Positions 26,701-41,009 of a stretch of DNA of 64,000 nt are shown here, piece by piece. This DNA comes from Spirodela intermedia (taxonomy: Eukaryota > Streptophyta > Magnoliopsida > Alismatales > Araceae), in contig LR746269.1 in NCBI GenBank assembly GCA_902729315.2, positions 8,778,231-8,842,230 on the forward strand, written 5' to 3'. Below the pieces are notes generated by a model, which was not told the DNA's origin, did no database searches, and saw only the letters and a program-made list of their open reading frames with translations. A program made the position numbers and the translations under genes. Position 1 is the stretch's first letter. Each line of letters opens with the position of its first letter.

Positions 26701-29700
26701 GGAATTCAACTAGGTGATAGCGACTTTGAAATAGGTCATGAAGCATGCTAGAAAAAATGTACAACGAAGATTAGTTTCAGTGGACAAAGGGAAAATCCTT
26801 GTGGTCATATTGGTCTATGGAAATGCTTCAAACGAGGGGAGGAAGGAGACAAGTCAAATGAGCTCAGAACAACTTATAGGAAATCTCACAGAACTTGCAA
26901 AGGCAAGCAATGAGAATACACAACCAATTTTCAAGACAATGAAATATTGAAGGTGATGATGGAGATATGCTCTCTCACTCATTATTTGTTAAGAGACTTA
27001 TGTTCATGCCAAAGAAAGATGAACATTCTTAGCATCACGACAAATTTTTCCTCTGTAGGCTTTAGAAAATCTATTGTACTCCATTTTGGACGTATTTGAT
27101 TGACGTCCTCTCCATATTTGTACCATTTTTGTGGACCCATAGGGGCAAGGATTTTTCATTCCACCCTATGTACTAGGTTTGTGAAACTAGATCTTAGTGA
27201 TACATTTTCTGTAGCACACCTTGTGGCCTATTTAGAAGCTATTGCAGTTTTCCTTTTTCTTATTGATGTCATGAAATATTGGTTAAATTCTTAGGCCTAG
27301 TCCTCACCTTCTCAATTAGAGACTTAGCATATTCTGATGTTATTACAACATCACTAAGTTATAAAAAAAATTGTAATTTGTCTTTTCTTCAAGTTCTCAT
27401 CCTACACAATTTTTAAAATGAGAAGTTATACAAGATTCAGATTGTACTATTTAATACGAGGTAATAATCTATAAAATTTCTTAACAATAGTTCTATTTTT
27501 CTCTTTGCAACTTTGATATTGTTGTTATAATATTTTCTCATAATGAAGAGGAAAAATCTATATTTCAATAATTTCTTCATTTTTATCCTGTATGAATTAG
27601 TTCTTTATTAACTCTAACTCGTCTTACCTGGAATATTTCCCACCATGTCAAGGCACCATCTTTCAACATTCATAAAACAAATTTTTCCTACTTTTTCTTT
27701 ATGATTTTCATATATTAAAAAAATCATTCAACTTTTACCAATATTCCTTGATGTGTAGATGTCCTTGAAAACTTGGCAAGTCAATCTTCATTTAAAAGTC
27801 TTTTGCACCATTTTCTTTGAACATACCACCAGTATTTTCAGATAAAGTAGTGAATGATTATTTATGCCTGTAAAATATTCATCAATAGCTGGCTGCCTAT
27901 CTCAAGGATAAGAGATGTGGCACAAATCAGATGTCTATGATCATAGGAAGTTGATGCAATGTATCATGCATATCTTAGTAATGTTTATTTTTTCCTATGA
28001 CTGTGTTATATGTTGCTGATAGGTCTGTCTCACATTCTCTAAACTATTTTACAAGTCTGTCTTATATAATGTCTTCTTAATTTTAGTTTTATTGTTAGCT
28101 TTTCGTTTTTGAGCAATCTATTGCTAATGTTTTCAAATCATCAATTATTTCCTTAAGAAAGTAGAACATGAGTATGTTCATCCATCCTCCTTATTCATCT
28201 AGAAAAAGATGTGCGATTTTTATCTATTTTTTAAAGTAATTCTGAGTTTTATTATGCTGAAGTCTTCAAATCTTTATAGAGATATTTGGAAATTTTGGAA
28301 CGTTTTTCTGCTATTTGATGTTGTGGAGAAATGTTTAAAAGTAATAATTTTTTCGTAACATTTGATTTCTAGTAGTCATGTTGATTGGAGATTCGAAAAT
28401 TTAGAGTTTGAATTGTCTTGAGAAGTTTTCAAGCTGCTAAACAAAGTTTTTTTGAGTTGGTTGAACTTTTTTAAAAGTGGGAGGTACCACAAAATCATTA
28501 ATTAAAAATATATCCACATACATGTATACAATCACACATAAAAAAATGTTGAACTCTTTAAGAGAATCAAAAAGCGTACAACAGGGTAGCGTAGGGTACT
28601 CTTTTTATGGTGGAAGACACATCCTTTTCTCTGTGACACACGCATATGCACAGACATTAATTACACAGCGTCTTCCCACTCTTACATGTTAATCAAGAAC
28701 AGGATGAATTCTATCTGCAAAATGTAGTTCACACACCCAAACACCTGGCTATTGACTTCTTTCCAACAGCCAAGTGTCTCATGTTGTATAAGCACCACAT
28801 TACATGGTCCAATTTCATATCTGCAGGTATGTGGCTCCTAATGCATACTGTACTGAAGATCTTTATCTATAGCTGTTGTGTGAAGATAAATAATCCTTTG
28901 GGTTTATGTGAACAACATAAGTGATTTAGTTTAACTTGTTAAAAAAATTATTAAATATAATCCAGTTCAAATCTACACAAATAATGAATCAAAATAAAGG
29001 GTTATATGAATTATGTAGGATATCGACAAGCAATGGTGATCTTTGCAATCTGAAATCTATAACATTTCATCGAAAGTGCGATTTTGATTGAATTTATTTT
29101 TTTCGTCGTCTGTATAAATTGGGTGGATAAATTTAGTCCAAAATTTTGTAGGTTGAATCAAGTTTTCTGGATCACTTTTGCTACTGGTCATTGACGATTT
29201 TGTATGGCTCACACCCTAAGAAAAACATTAATCTACAAAATGCGTTTCTACTCAGTTATTTGACTGGCATAAAAAATTGGTTGGCCAAGTTTGGCATTTT
29301 TCGTCCAAATTGGACTAAAAAGATTGGAAACGGTTAAACTACAGAATCTGTTTGCTACGGTTGCAGTTGAGTGGCATGCAGAATCAGTTGGATGAATCAT
29401 CGTACTTTTATACTGATTGAACCTGTAAAAATCTATTTTGGTCCTCTTGGTTTGGCTGGTCCATTTTAGACAAATGTGATTCTTAGTTCTAGGCCCCTAT
29501 ACGCATTAGGGTTGACTGAATGTGAAGTTAATTTTATTTAGTTAGTTTTTGGGCTTTTAGTGGAAGATACATTGACTCATGCATGCCAGATTTTGGTTGG
29601 TTAACAACCTTACGTGATGAATTTAGTTTTTTTACTATATTCTGATTGTTCTCGTTATTATGCGTTTTGTTCTTGTAGTTTCTCTCTGCATTATTTCAAG

Positions 29701-32700
29701 TGCGGTACTTATTTTGCATTGATAGTCTTTTTTTGACTGGGAAAGGGTCTGTGCTGTTTATTTTCTCTGTTTCAGACGTATCTTTTTAAGCTTATGAACA
29801 GCAGTGGAGTGACAGAGTCTGGGGAAAGTGAAAAGGTTTTATTGTTGATGGAAAGTGGTGTGAGGTTACATACAACTGCATATGTTCGGTAGGCCTTAAG
29901 GCAAACCACTTGATCCTTTTCTTTTTTGCACCCATCTTCTACATGAAAATTCATTGAGGAAACTTTTTATGCTGATCAGGGACAAAAGCATGACACCATC
30001 TGGATTTACACTTAAATTGCGTAAACATATACGCACAAAAAGGCTTGAGGATGTGCGGCAACTGGGCTATGATCGTGTATGATCTATATGTATTTTGGTT
30101 TTTATTATTTTCAATAATGGGTGCAACATCTTGAACTCTCTCGTGGGAGGAAATTTTTCCTTTTGATCTTGTTTCCATCATAGGGATTATTGATTGCTAA
30201 TAGTGGTGTCTGATTCTCCATCCAGATCATCCTTTTCCAGTTTGGATTGGGGGCGCATGCTCATTATGTAATTTTGGAGCTGTACTCTCAAGGGAATATT
30301 CTTCTTGCAGACTCTAATTATGTTGTCATGACCTTACTTCGCTCCCATAGGTCAGTGCTCAGCTTCTCTTCACTATCACTTCCATATTTTACCCTTTGTC
30401 ATGTACTGCTGGATCAGAAGTGTAGGAATGAAGGTTCGCAAATATGCCTTTCATGCTTGATCTTCATGCGTTAGGTTCATGCTTTATTTTCGTTCATATC
30501 TATGATATTTCCAGAAAAATGAGATGAAATACTGGGAACACTTGAAACAAGCACATCCAAATAAAAGTAAAATGAATTAATTTGATCCTTTGAATTACTT
30601 TAAATTGGTCACCTGATTGCCCATCAAAGTTTTAAATTCTTTTTACGATTCTAGGAAATTAGTTCCTTGTGTCAAATATAGATAAGGTAATGCCTAAGAT
30701 AACTTTGGGCAATGCTTGTTTCCGTTTAATGTGTGGTGCTCAACTTGTACTTGTATGAAAAATTCTTGTTTTATACTCATTTTACTGTGTTATATTGATT
30801 GCTCATCCCATTTCATGCTAGCTTTTCCTAGACAGTGTCACATCTAAATACTGTCAGTCTGAATACTGTCAGATCAAATGTCTAATTTGAGCTTCATGAA
30901 ACTAGAGATGATGACAAGGGACTAGCAATCATGTCACGCCATCGGTATCCAGTTGAAGCATGTCGTACTTTTCAAAAGACCACCTTGACAAAGTTACAAG
31001 AGGCACTTTCATCTTTAAGTGCGTCTGGCCATGGTGGTTCTCTGGATGCAGATAATTCTATTGGCAATGATAGCATTAAATCTAAAAATGAAGCAAAAAA
31101 GCTTCCCACTTCGGGCAACAAGGTCAATGATGGTGATCGGTCTAGTAAGTTGACATTGAAGACTGTTCTTGGGAACATATTAGGCTATGGACCTGCACTT
31201 TCAGAGCACATTATACTGGATGCTGGACTTCTCCCAAATATGAAAAATGATCAGTTTGTTAGTAAAATTGATGATAATGCCATGCAGGCTTTGTCACAGG
31301 CTGTTGCCAGGTTTGAGGACTGGCTTGCTGATGTTATTTCAGGTCAAAAGATCCCTGAAGGTTACATTTTGATGCAGGCCAAGATGCCTGGGAAGAAGGA
31401 AAATGCTTTAACTCAAGATGCTATTTCAGGAAAGGTACATGTCCTTTTTGTCTTTCGTGTGTTCTTGTCGTTAGTAGCTCAAGTTATGTTATCGGAAACC
31501 AAACATTGGCTATATTGGCTCATAATTGAGTGGTAAAACAACTCAAAGAGGAATATTATTGTGGCATTTCAACATTCAATGGGGAAGATCACACTTCGCT
31601 ATCTGACTTGTTTTTCCTCATTTCTAGATATTTTTGATGGTCTAGTGAAGGATTTTGTTTGTTGCTTTCTGGCTGTATGAGTTGTAAATACATTTCGGAA
31701 AAGCATTTTATCCATTAATCATTCCAATGAGTCCGTCGATCTCATAAAAGATCACATACGCCAAGGGCACCTTGTCTCTCCATTCTAAGAGTTGCTGACA
31801 GCTAGAGCAATTTTGTCAAACCTTTAGATTCTTCATGTGGTCTTGGTGTACCAGGATAGATTGGATAATTGATACATTACAGCTATCAACATGTACTTGT
31901 GTTTGACATTTAATATACCCATATGATTTAAAGACAAAATTTGGAACCAGAATCATTGTACTAAATGTGGTTCTGGCTCCAATCATGTTGGAAAATGGCT
32001 CGCTCTTCCATGTGAGTGGTTCCTAATACGAGGAAGAAAACAAATTAAGCAGATACGACTGACTAGAGTATATCAGGAAGGTTGAAAAACAAGTTTTTGG
32101 TTGGGGATGGTGAGGGTGTGTGGGATTTGTTGGGGATGGAAAGCGAGAATCCATCATATGATAGTTATTGTGGTGAAACAAACTTTAAATCGTTGGATAT
32201 GGCAAGTGAACTCCACTGTGCTAGATGAACATTGCTGGCCTCATCTTCCTCCCTTGCCCTTTTTTTTTCATTTTATCCTCAACTTGTTGAGGTTTTGGAC
32301 GGAACTTAACGGATTTCAAGTACTACGTAATCCCTTTAACAAGAAATAATAGGAAATTTTCAAATACCTTTTTGGTTGTAGTTCCTTATGTTTAGGCAAT
32401 ACGTGGTGAGCAGCATGATGAGTCAGTGGAGTAAGTGACAAATACTGTGACCTAGGCAAAGGTTGAAAACATGTTGTTTTCCCTGTTCAAGTCTGACACC
32501 CTCTGATGACCTTGCATTAGGTTGAAAAAGTACGCAAATATATAATCCAGTTAAGTCTCTGTGTTTTTATCATTGCAATGACAAAACGATTTAAACGGCA
32601 CTTTTCGTTCATTTGGTCCTCAAAGTAGCCGTCATGTACATGGTAAGATCGTTTAATTGATTTAATGATCTGAAATCCTTTCTGATGGTAAAAATTCAAT

Positions 32701-35700
32701 TTATTCTGTTGATGTGTAATTCTTATATCGCAAGAATAATTTCTTACCTGATCTCTTAGTCAACTCTTTAAAAGATTGGACTATCTTCATAATTGCAATA
32801 CAGAAGTTTTTTTCTGTCATATTATAATTTTGGGATGCTTTTCATTGTTTTTTCGGTTTTTTTATTTATATTTTAGATTTCAAGGGAAGCCTTATTAAGT
32901 CCTTCCCCCTAGAATCTGTTGAATTCTGGGTACTGAATCTTTTCATGGTTGGGCACACAGATTTATGATGAATTCTGTCCTATTTTGCTTAATCAATTTC
33001 GAGCGAGGGAGTTAATGGAATTTGAGACATTTGATGCGGCTATGGATGAGTTCTATAGTAAAATTGAAAGCCAAAGGTCAGAGCAGCAGAAGAAGACAAA
33101 AGAGGAATCAGCATTCCAAAAGCTAAACAAAATACGCACAGATCAGGTTTGTATGTTCACGTTTTCAATTGTAAATTACTAGTAGCGCTTTTAAGCAGAC
33201 TTTGGAAAAAGATTTGGCATCTTAAGCCAGCTTGTTGTCTTCTCACTGTTTAGTAGTTGATGTGTAATGCTTGACTCATGCATGTTTGATACTTCATTCT
33301 AAATTCTTGAATGGTGGAAATAGTCTTGTGGTAATTATTTCTATCCTCATCATTATTTTTCATTGCTGTCTAACTATAGCTATTTCTAAACATCTAAAGA
33401 ATCCAAATTTTACTGTTCAAATTTTGTAACCAATTCGGCAAAATACTGATTGTTGGGCAGCACAGTTTTTTATAATTTTTCATCCTGTAGTTGTGCCTCA
33501 TCAGAAATTTAATACCCTTCATCTACCTAACACATCTATTTTATGAAATTGTATTGCAGTGTTACTCTGCCTTATGATATAAAAGGAAACTTCCTTATAC
33601 TTCAACAATGTCAATTCCAGGTCTTATGATATGCAATTTGTAAACATGTAAAACAATGCATTTTTCTGCATCTTGCTTTGTTTCCCGGCTATTAGCTGAA
33701 ATCGAGGTGTTTTCTTTGACAATACTATAATGCCATACACAGGAAAATCGTGTGCTTGCTCTCAAGAAAGAAGTAGACCACAGCATAAAAATGGGTGAAT
33801 TGATTGAATATAATTTAGAAGAAGTGGAGGCTGCAATTGTTGCTGTTCGTGTAGCACTTGCCAAGGGAATGGATTGGCAAGATCTTGCACGTATGATAAA
33901 AGAAGAGAAAAAGCTGGGAAACCCTGTTGCTGGGCTGATTGACAAGCTCCATCTTGAAAGAAACTGCATTACGTTGCTCCTGAGCAATGATCTCGATGAG
34001 ATGGATGAGGATGAAATTACACAACCTGCTGACAAGGTAAGTTTTAAAATATTTTCTTTTTCTCACTTTTGAAATTGTTGAGCAACTTCCTGCTAAGATC
34101 TTGGGTTTTTTGTGAGTGGTATGTATATTTATCTTACATGTACTTGAGGCACATGCTTTCATAATATTCTTATTTTTTCTTGGACAATCATTTGCATACT
34201 TGTGCTATACTCTTTTTGAAAACTTTGGTTGGCAAGTGTTGTATCAGGCGCAATATACTGTCACTATTTAATACCGTTATCCATTTTTATTCATTACTTA
34301 TTTTTCTGTCAGCACTTCTAATAATGGTTATTGGTGTTGGTTAAACTGGCGGCAGCTCACACTGGTGGCCGTGCATGTCTTACATGTTTATCTGACTTCT
34401 AATAATCGTTATTTACTTCATTACTTATTTTTCTGTCAGTACTGGGAGCAATGATAATAGGTGTTAGTTAAACTGGCGGCAGCTCATACTTGTGCATTTC
34501 TTACATAAAGCAGCTGTTGAAAAGTTGTTTATAAGAATCACCTTTAGGAATCGATCAACATTTCCATTCTTTTGTTCGTTACACCAAAGAAGTTGTATAG
34601 CTAAAAAAGTACCATTTATTTAGATTGCAGAAAGTAAGACTGTACCAATTTTATTCTTATTATACCTCAGTATGGGAAAGTTTCCATTCTGTATTTTGTA
34701 TGAACATTGTAATATAGATTTAGATATTAATTAAAGCATATCAATAAAACTTGATTTATGTGGTCCTATCCACTTTAGATATGGAAAATCATGTTTGCCA
34801 AAGTGCTGTGATGATCTTTGTTTTGTGCTTTTCTTTATTTTTGATGTTTGAATACGAGCTTATGAGCCATTGAATCCTATCTGTGGTCAGATTCCCACAC
34901 ATCTATTGGTTTCTCACCACAGCCTATGACTAATATTCGGTTTTTATAAGTTAAATTGTTCAATTATTTTTTTATGTATTATGTCAGGTAGAAGTAGATT
35001 TAGCACTTTCAGCGCATGCAAATGCCCGTCGGTGGTATGAGTTGAAGAAAAAGCAGGAGACTAAACAAGAGAAAACTGTGTCAGCGCATGAGAAGGCTTT
35101 TAAAGCAGCTGAGAGGAAGACAAAACTTCAACTTGCACAGGTAACTTTACTTCGTCAGCTGTTTTTGTCATGATTCTTTGTTTATATTTGACAGTCATGT
35201 CTGGTAAGTTTCCTCGTTCTCTAGCTTAAAGCTTGAGTTTATCTATGTTATCAGAGAACAGGTATTATCAAGTTCAGTTTTTAGTTTCTATCAAGATGAG
35301 TCTGAAATTCTCATCTGCTAACAGCAAAAACTGAAGAAGAAAAAATGAACAGCTGCAAAACAATATCAAAATACTCCATTTCTTTTCCTTCCAGCAGTAA
35401 TGTAAAATTTCTGTCAGGATGGTTTGTTTATTCAAATACATCAATTTAATCATGTCAGGAGATGAGAAACTAGTCTACAGTCCAGTCGGATCGTTTTTTT
35501 AACCTTTTGAAATGCTAAAACAATTATCATAAGAAGTGATGGATAACTTTAGCAAAAGCATGTTGGAGCCTTCAACAGATTATGATGCATATGCATTATT
35601 GTGTTATATGATAATATAGTTCACTCTTAAATGAAATTATGGGACGCAGTTCCAATTCTGTTCTAAAGAAAAGTGATGCTCTCAAATGACTGAAGAGATG

Positions 35701-38700
35701 AGATACTTTCTAAAGTAATTGGGTTCCTAGAAAAAAAAAAACAGCAGCCATTTCAGAGAAGCACAGCTTCATTGTGCTAGTCCGTCAAATAAAGTGAAAC
35801 AGACAAAGTCAAGACCATTGTGCTGCTGCAAGTCTATGTAATTTTTTAGTTTAGAGTTAATTCTTGTGGTAATTATGATTTCTATAAGTCTGAAATCAGT
35901 TTCCCAATTATCCAAAGTGATCGGAACCCATGTTTTAGTTCCTTTTTGTTCTTTATTTACGTTTACTAGGTTTTTCTATATATTAAACGCATTTGATGTT
36001 ATCTGGCAGATTGCTATTAGAGAAACCCAAGACGCCCGTTTTTGGGCTGCTTGAAGAAATAAATTTCTTTCTAGGAGCGAGCCCGAATACGATTGAGAAG
36101 CATCGAAAGAGGGAATAGCCCTTAATTGTTTGACGACTATACTATAATAATGAAGGACAAATTGGTTTTCCGTGTCCAGTGCCTTTTATCCTCTTTCAGT
36201 GCTTCCTTTGAACATGTTCCCAATCGAGTGTTTTTTTCACAACTTTTGTCCTCGTGGCATTTTTCTTTGCATCTTTCTTTCTCATATGGCATTTTGGATC
36301 TCCATGAGAAGTAGAGTTGAGCATTTCTTCAAGAAAAACGTTCAGGTTTGAGAGATTAGGACAAATAAATAAGAAGACACGAAACGGAATAGGGAAGGCT
36401 GATGGATCGAGAATATCAAGAAAATCGTGAACCACTGGATTATCATTCCTCTTCAGTCTATCTATCTTCAGACTTCAGTTCCCCTGTGACTGGTTATGGG
36501 CCTAGGAAGATTATCTGAGCTCCTCACTTTCCTAGATCCACACCTCACCATGCTAATAAGCTTTTCATATCGCTTCTTCCAATTATTGTTATTATTCCTC
36601 TCTCTAGGTTCATTTCTGATTCAAATCTATTAAATTCCAATTCTGACCTGCAAGTCAGGAGTTTTTGCCCTAGACACTTGTACTGGAGGAATGCCACTTT
36701 TTGAGGACCAACACAAGCATAATTTTTATTTTAAACCTTAAGGTATTTGTGTGATATTCACATATCCTAGTAAATATCTCTGGCATTTCACGAATTCTTT
36801 TGCGTCATAATTTTTTTTCTAAACTCAAAATATGAGAGCACACAGTCCGGAGTCATGGCCTGTTATTTGCATGCGGACAGAGATTGATTTTCCTGTTGTA
36901 TTCTATTTCTGCTGGGAGGAGGAGCTTGATCAGATTCTTGCCATCTTAATTTGTATTTATTTACAGGAAAAAACTGTTGCTGCAATTTCTCATATGCGCA
37001 AAGTCCACTGGTTTGAGAAATTCAATTGGTTTATTAGTAGTGAGAACTACTTAGTCATCAGTGGTCGTGACGCTCAACAAAATGAGATGATAGTCAAGAG
37101 ATACATGTCTAAGGGAGATCTGTGAGTATTTCTTGATCGCATGGTCACATTCTCTACCTTGCAACCTCTTCTTGGAGTTGCTGAGCGAGTTTGTATTATT
37201 TTACATTAAATGATTCAATGCCTTGCTATCAATTACTAAGCACATATCAGATTCTATTTTTAACCGCGAAGATAAACCAGCAGCATGCAAAAACACATCT
37301 GGCATGTTAATCAACAGTTAACTACTTTGGGTGTTCCCCCAAATAGTGCCCATGCCGCATTTCAGACGAACATACTAGCAACATTGAATGGCATATGTAC
37401 CCGAGAACGGATTTTATCGCAATATGAGACGGATTCCAGCTACTGTTCAGTTTAGCTAGGTTCCATCAAGATTAATCAAAAATCTAAAGGGGAAATATGG
37501 ATGATGTCATTAGTGGCCGTGTAGTTGGTGCTGGAGGTGGGGACAGCCACATTGATCCAGGCCGTCCTGCCGAGGTGTGGTGCTCGATATGATCAGGAGC
37601 CAATCCTCTGCACAAGCATTGGGCAGAAGATTGAGCTGTTGCCGCAAGTCAATGGAGACTAGATTAAGTACCCACATGCTGTAATGATGGAGTATGGATG
37701 ACGCCGGTCGTTAAACTATCAGGTACAGATGATTGAAAGAGGGAATGAGATGGACGGACATGATGGATGGGAAGAATTGTTTGTCCCTGGGCGTCTCATG
37801 AAGGAGAGAAGCAGCCACGCAGGTGGTTAGGAGAAAGGGGAAAATGTGAATGCAGAGAACCTGTGTGAAGTCTGTGAGAGAGAATAGTGGTCTGAACTAC
37901 GTCATCATACCCAGATGGAGTACGAAACCAGAACACTGATTCATGATCGATTATTCTCAAATTATCTTGTCCCTCTACGTCCTTGCAGGATAAACATGGT
38001 TCGCTATGTCAAACATAACATGTAAACACAGAACTTATACAACCCAGAACAAAACAAGACACAAAACCGTAAATGTCTAAAATTGGAAATTGACCCTCGT
38101 GTGGTTCATCAGTAAGTAGTTGAATGGTAAGAACTTAGCATAGATTAAAAGAAATCCTATTAAAGTCCTCTCTCCACATTGAGTTAGGTGTAAATGGATT
38201 TATTTAGGAGAGTAAAAGGTGATGGAGAAGAAAGCACGGTCAGGGGTGGTTGATGCAGTTTTGATGTTCCTATGCATGGAATTGCAATAGAGTATAATTA
38301 AGTTAAAGTATGCTCAATGAGCTTAGGCTTTGGTGATAAAATGCCTCTATTTGTAATTGCGTATCCACAAAAACTGCTAAAATTATCTTTTCAATTCGCG
38401 ATTAACATTAAATCCTCAACAGTTATGTCCATGCAGACCTGCACGGCGCTTCTAGCACAGTCATCAAGAATCATAACCCAGATCACCCTGTACCGCCTCT
38501 TACATTGAATCAGGCGGGATGCTTCACTGTAAGTTGGATGGGCCAGAGTTTGAAACTAAATACTTATTTATTATTCGGGTTTTCTAATGTTTGGTGTTTG
38601 ATTGTACTTTGTGAAATGTTTACCTGTACGAAAACTTGCCAATTTGCGTGTCCTCCTTTGTAGGTCTGCCAAAGCCAAGCATGGGACTCAAAAATTGTTA

Positions 38701-40966
38701 CCAGTGCATGGTGGGTTTATCCTCACCAAGTCAGTAAAACAGCTCCGACAGGGGAATATCTTACTGTAGGAAGTTTCATGATCCGAGGTAAAAAGAACTT
38801 TCTTCCTCCCCACCCTCTTGTTTTGGGATTTGGGATCCTTTTTCGCTTAGATGAGAGCTCATTGGGATCACACTTAAATGAAAGGAGGGTTAGGGGTGAG
38901 GATGAAGGATTCCCTGATGCAGAAGAACCTGAATCTCCAAATTTTGGCTTGGAAAATGGTCTTCTTAGTCGACAAGATGCAGAAGAAAATGAAGGACCAA
39001 GCCATTATTTAAGTAGAGTGCATTCAAAGCCTGCGGTGGAAGACACACTGGAAATTGATGCAGCTGATACTGAGCAATCACCTTCTCCAGCTGTGTTTGA
39101 AACATCTGGCCCCCTGGTAGGAAATGAAAGGGATAACCCGATTGACATTAGTGGTGACGGTTCCCACTTTAGGAATGAAATCGATCAACCTCCTTTTTCA
39201 CCTCACCTTGCGGAAATTCTTGATGAAGCTCTTAGCCTTGGACCTGTTAAGGGATCGACCAAGGGTTACATGCCTGATTCTCCTCGGATGAGTATGGCAG
39301 AGGAGGATAATGGTACGGAAGGCCCAAAAGTTGCCTCAAGGGGGAACCCCTGTCTCTCAAAAGCAGAAAGGAGGAAACTTAAGAAAGGTGAGACGGGCAG
39401 GAGTGACAATCCAATGGATCCACAAGATCATGAGGGCACGAGAAGTAATATTTTAGTATCTGAAAAAGGTAAAAATGTTGATAATCAGAAACCTCTTCGT
39501 CCCAAGGTGACCCGTGGACAGAAAGGTAAACTTAAGAAGATAAAGGAGAAGTATGCAGATCAGGATGATGAAGAAAGGAAGATCCGGATGGCTTTATTAG
39601 CTGTGAGTAACATGGAATTCATTTTTTTTCTTTTCTTTTGTTAGAAAATACGTAATGAACATAATTGTTATTTGTGGAACTAACATTTTTTTAAAATCTC
39701 CTAGTCTGCTGGAAAAGCCAATGTAAATCTTGAAGAACTGCAAGGAAAGGAGATGGTTGCTGATGAAGAAATACAAGCAGGGACCGGTATGTGCTGTATA
39801 TTAAGATTTCCGTTTTTAGATTGCTGTTTGATCTCTATTTAGAATATCATATTTCTTGCTTCTTGGTGACTGGTACCAACCTCATTCAGAAAAAAAAAAA
39901 CAAGGAAAAGATGACAGCAAAGCCAAATGCGGAGTGTTATTTCTTTACAGGTTGATAGAGAAAACCATGATGTTAGTTATTTATAGGTTGGCACCGCATT
40001 ATGGGGCATGCCTATGAAATGTGTGGAGGAGAAAATTGAGAAACAAACAGTGAGATTGCTGTGAAAATTTTAGAAATTTGAATATGTTCTCTAGTGTCAA
40101 CTCCTTTGTAGAAGAATAAAGGTTGGGCTGGTATTTGACCCTCTCTTGATATTCATTCCTTGCAAGCTTCTTTGTTCTTTTATGGCAGCCTTTGCTGTTT
40201 TATCCAGTAAAGTTTGTTGTTATTCAATCATATCATGATTATCTACCATGCCTCTATTTCTTGACGGAATTTAAATCTTTTTTAGAACCTAAATAATTGC
40301 AAGCTTATCTGCACTGCCTTCATCTTAGCTTGCCTTCTTCTCACCCTTGTGAAGCTGGAAATGCTGGCTGTGTCTCGCTCCATTTGATCTTCCTTTTCAA
40401 TGTTTCCATTATCTCTAATATTTTCAGGACCTTTGTATTTTTTAATTTTTTTTTTTTACTGTTGCATTTCTATCATATCTTTAAATTCGTTCATTCCTTA
40501 TGTGATGCCTCAAATTTCTGCGTGTATTGCTCTCTTTTTAGTTTTTTTTGTATTGAAAATATGAGATTGTTCCTGATATTCTAATGGGTAAAACCCCAAA
40601 AGTTGCTATCCTAGACAGGCTAAACTACTCTAATGAATCAAATCCCTCCACTTCTTGAATTTTAAGCTTAATTTCTGGATTACCCTGATGGGCAACTCCT
40701 GATTTTCTAATATTTAATTCTGTGCTTGATCCTCTTCGGTTTCTCAATTAAATCACGCTCTCTCCCCTGTGTTGTCTTAGTGATGGTAAACTCATGCAGA
40801 TCCTCACTCACTCTCGCCATCTGTTTCAATCCTCAATCTATGATTATGTTGCGCAGTTTGTTTACCTGACTCAAATCAATTTCCCTGAACCCCTCTTACC
40901 TCTCAGATGCTCTATCAATTTCTCTTCCCTCCCCTTTCCTTTCACATGTTATGTATATATATATAT

Positions 40967-41009
<43 letters not shown>

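Larger units (their letters stand above)
23896..29775 (+). other. NEMF intron 1 (5.9 kb)
   Basis: Long first intron with acceptor TTTCAG at 29,770-29,775. Up to about 25.4 kb I see nothing recognisable apart from an 8-bp-arm palindrome near 24,196-24,215. From about 25.4 to 28.0 kb it is repeat-derived (a Copia-like relic and a long inverted repeat, listed separately). From 28.0 to 29.77 kb it is plain AT-rich intron. Confidence 0.85.
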
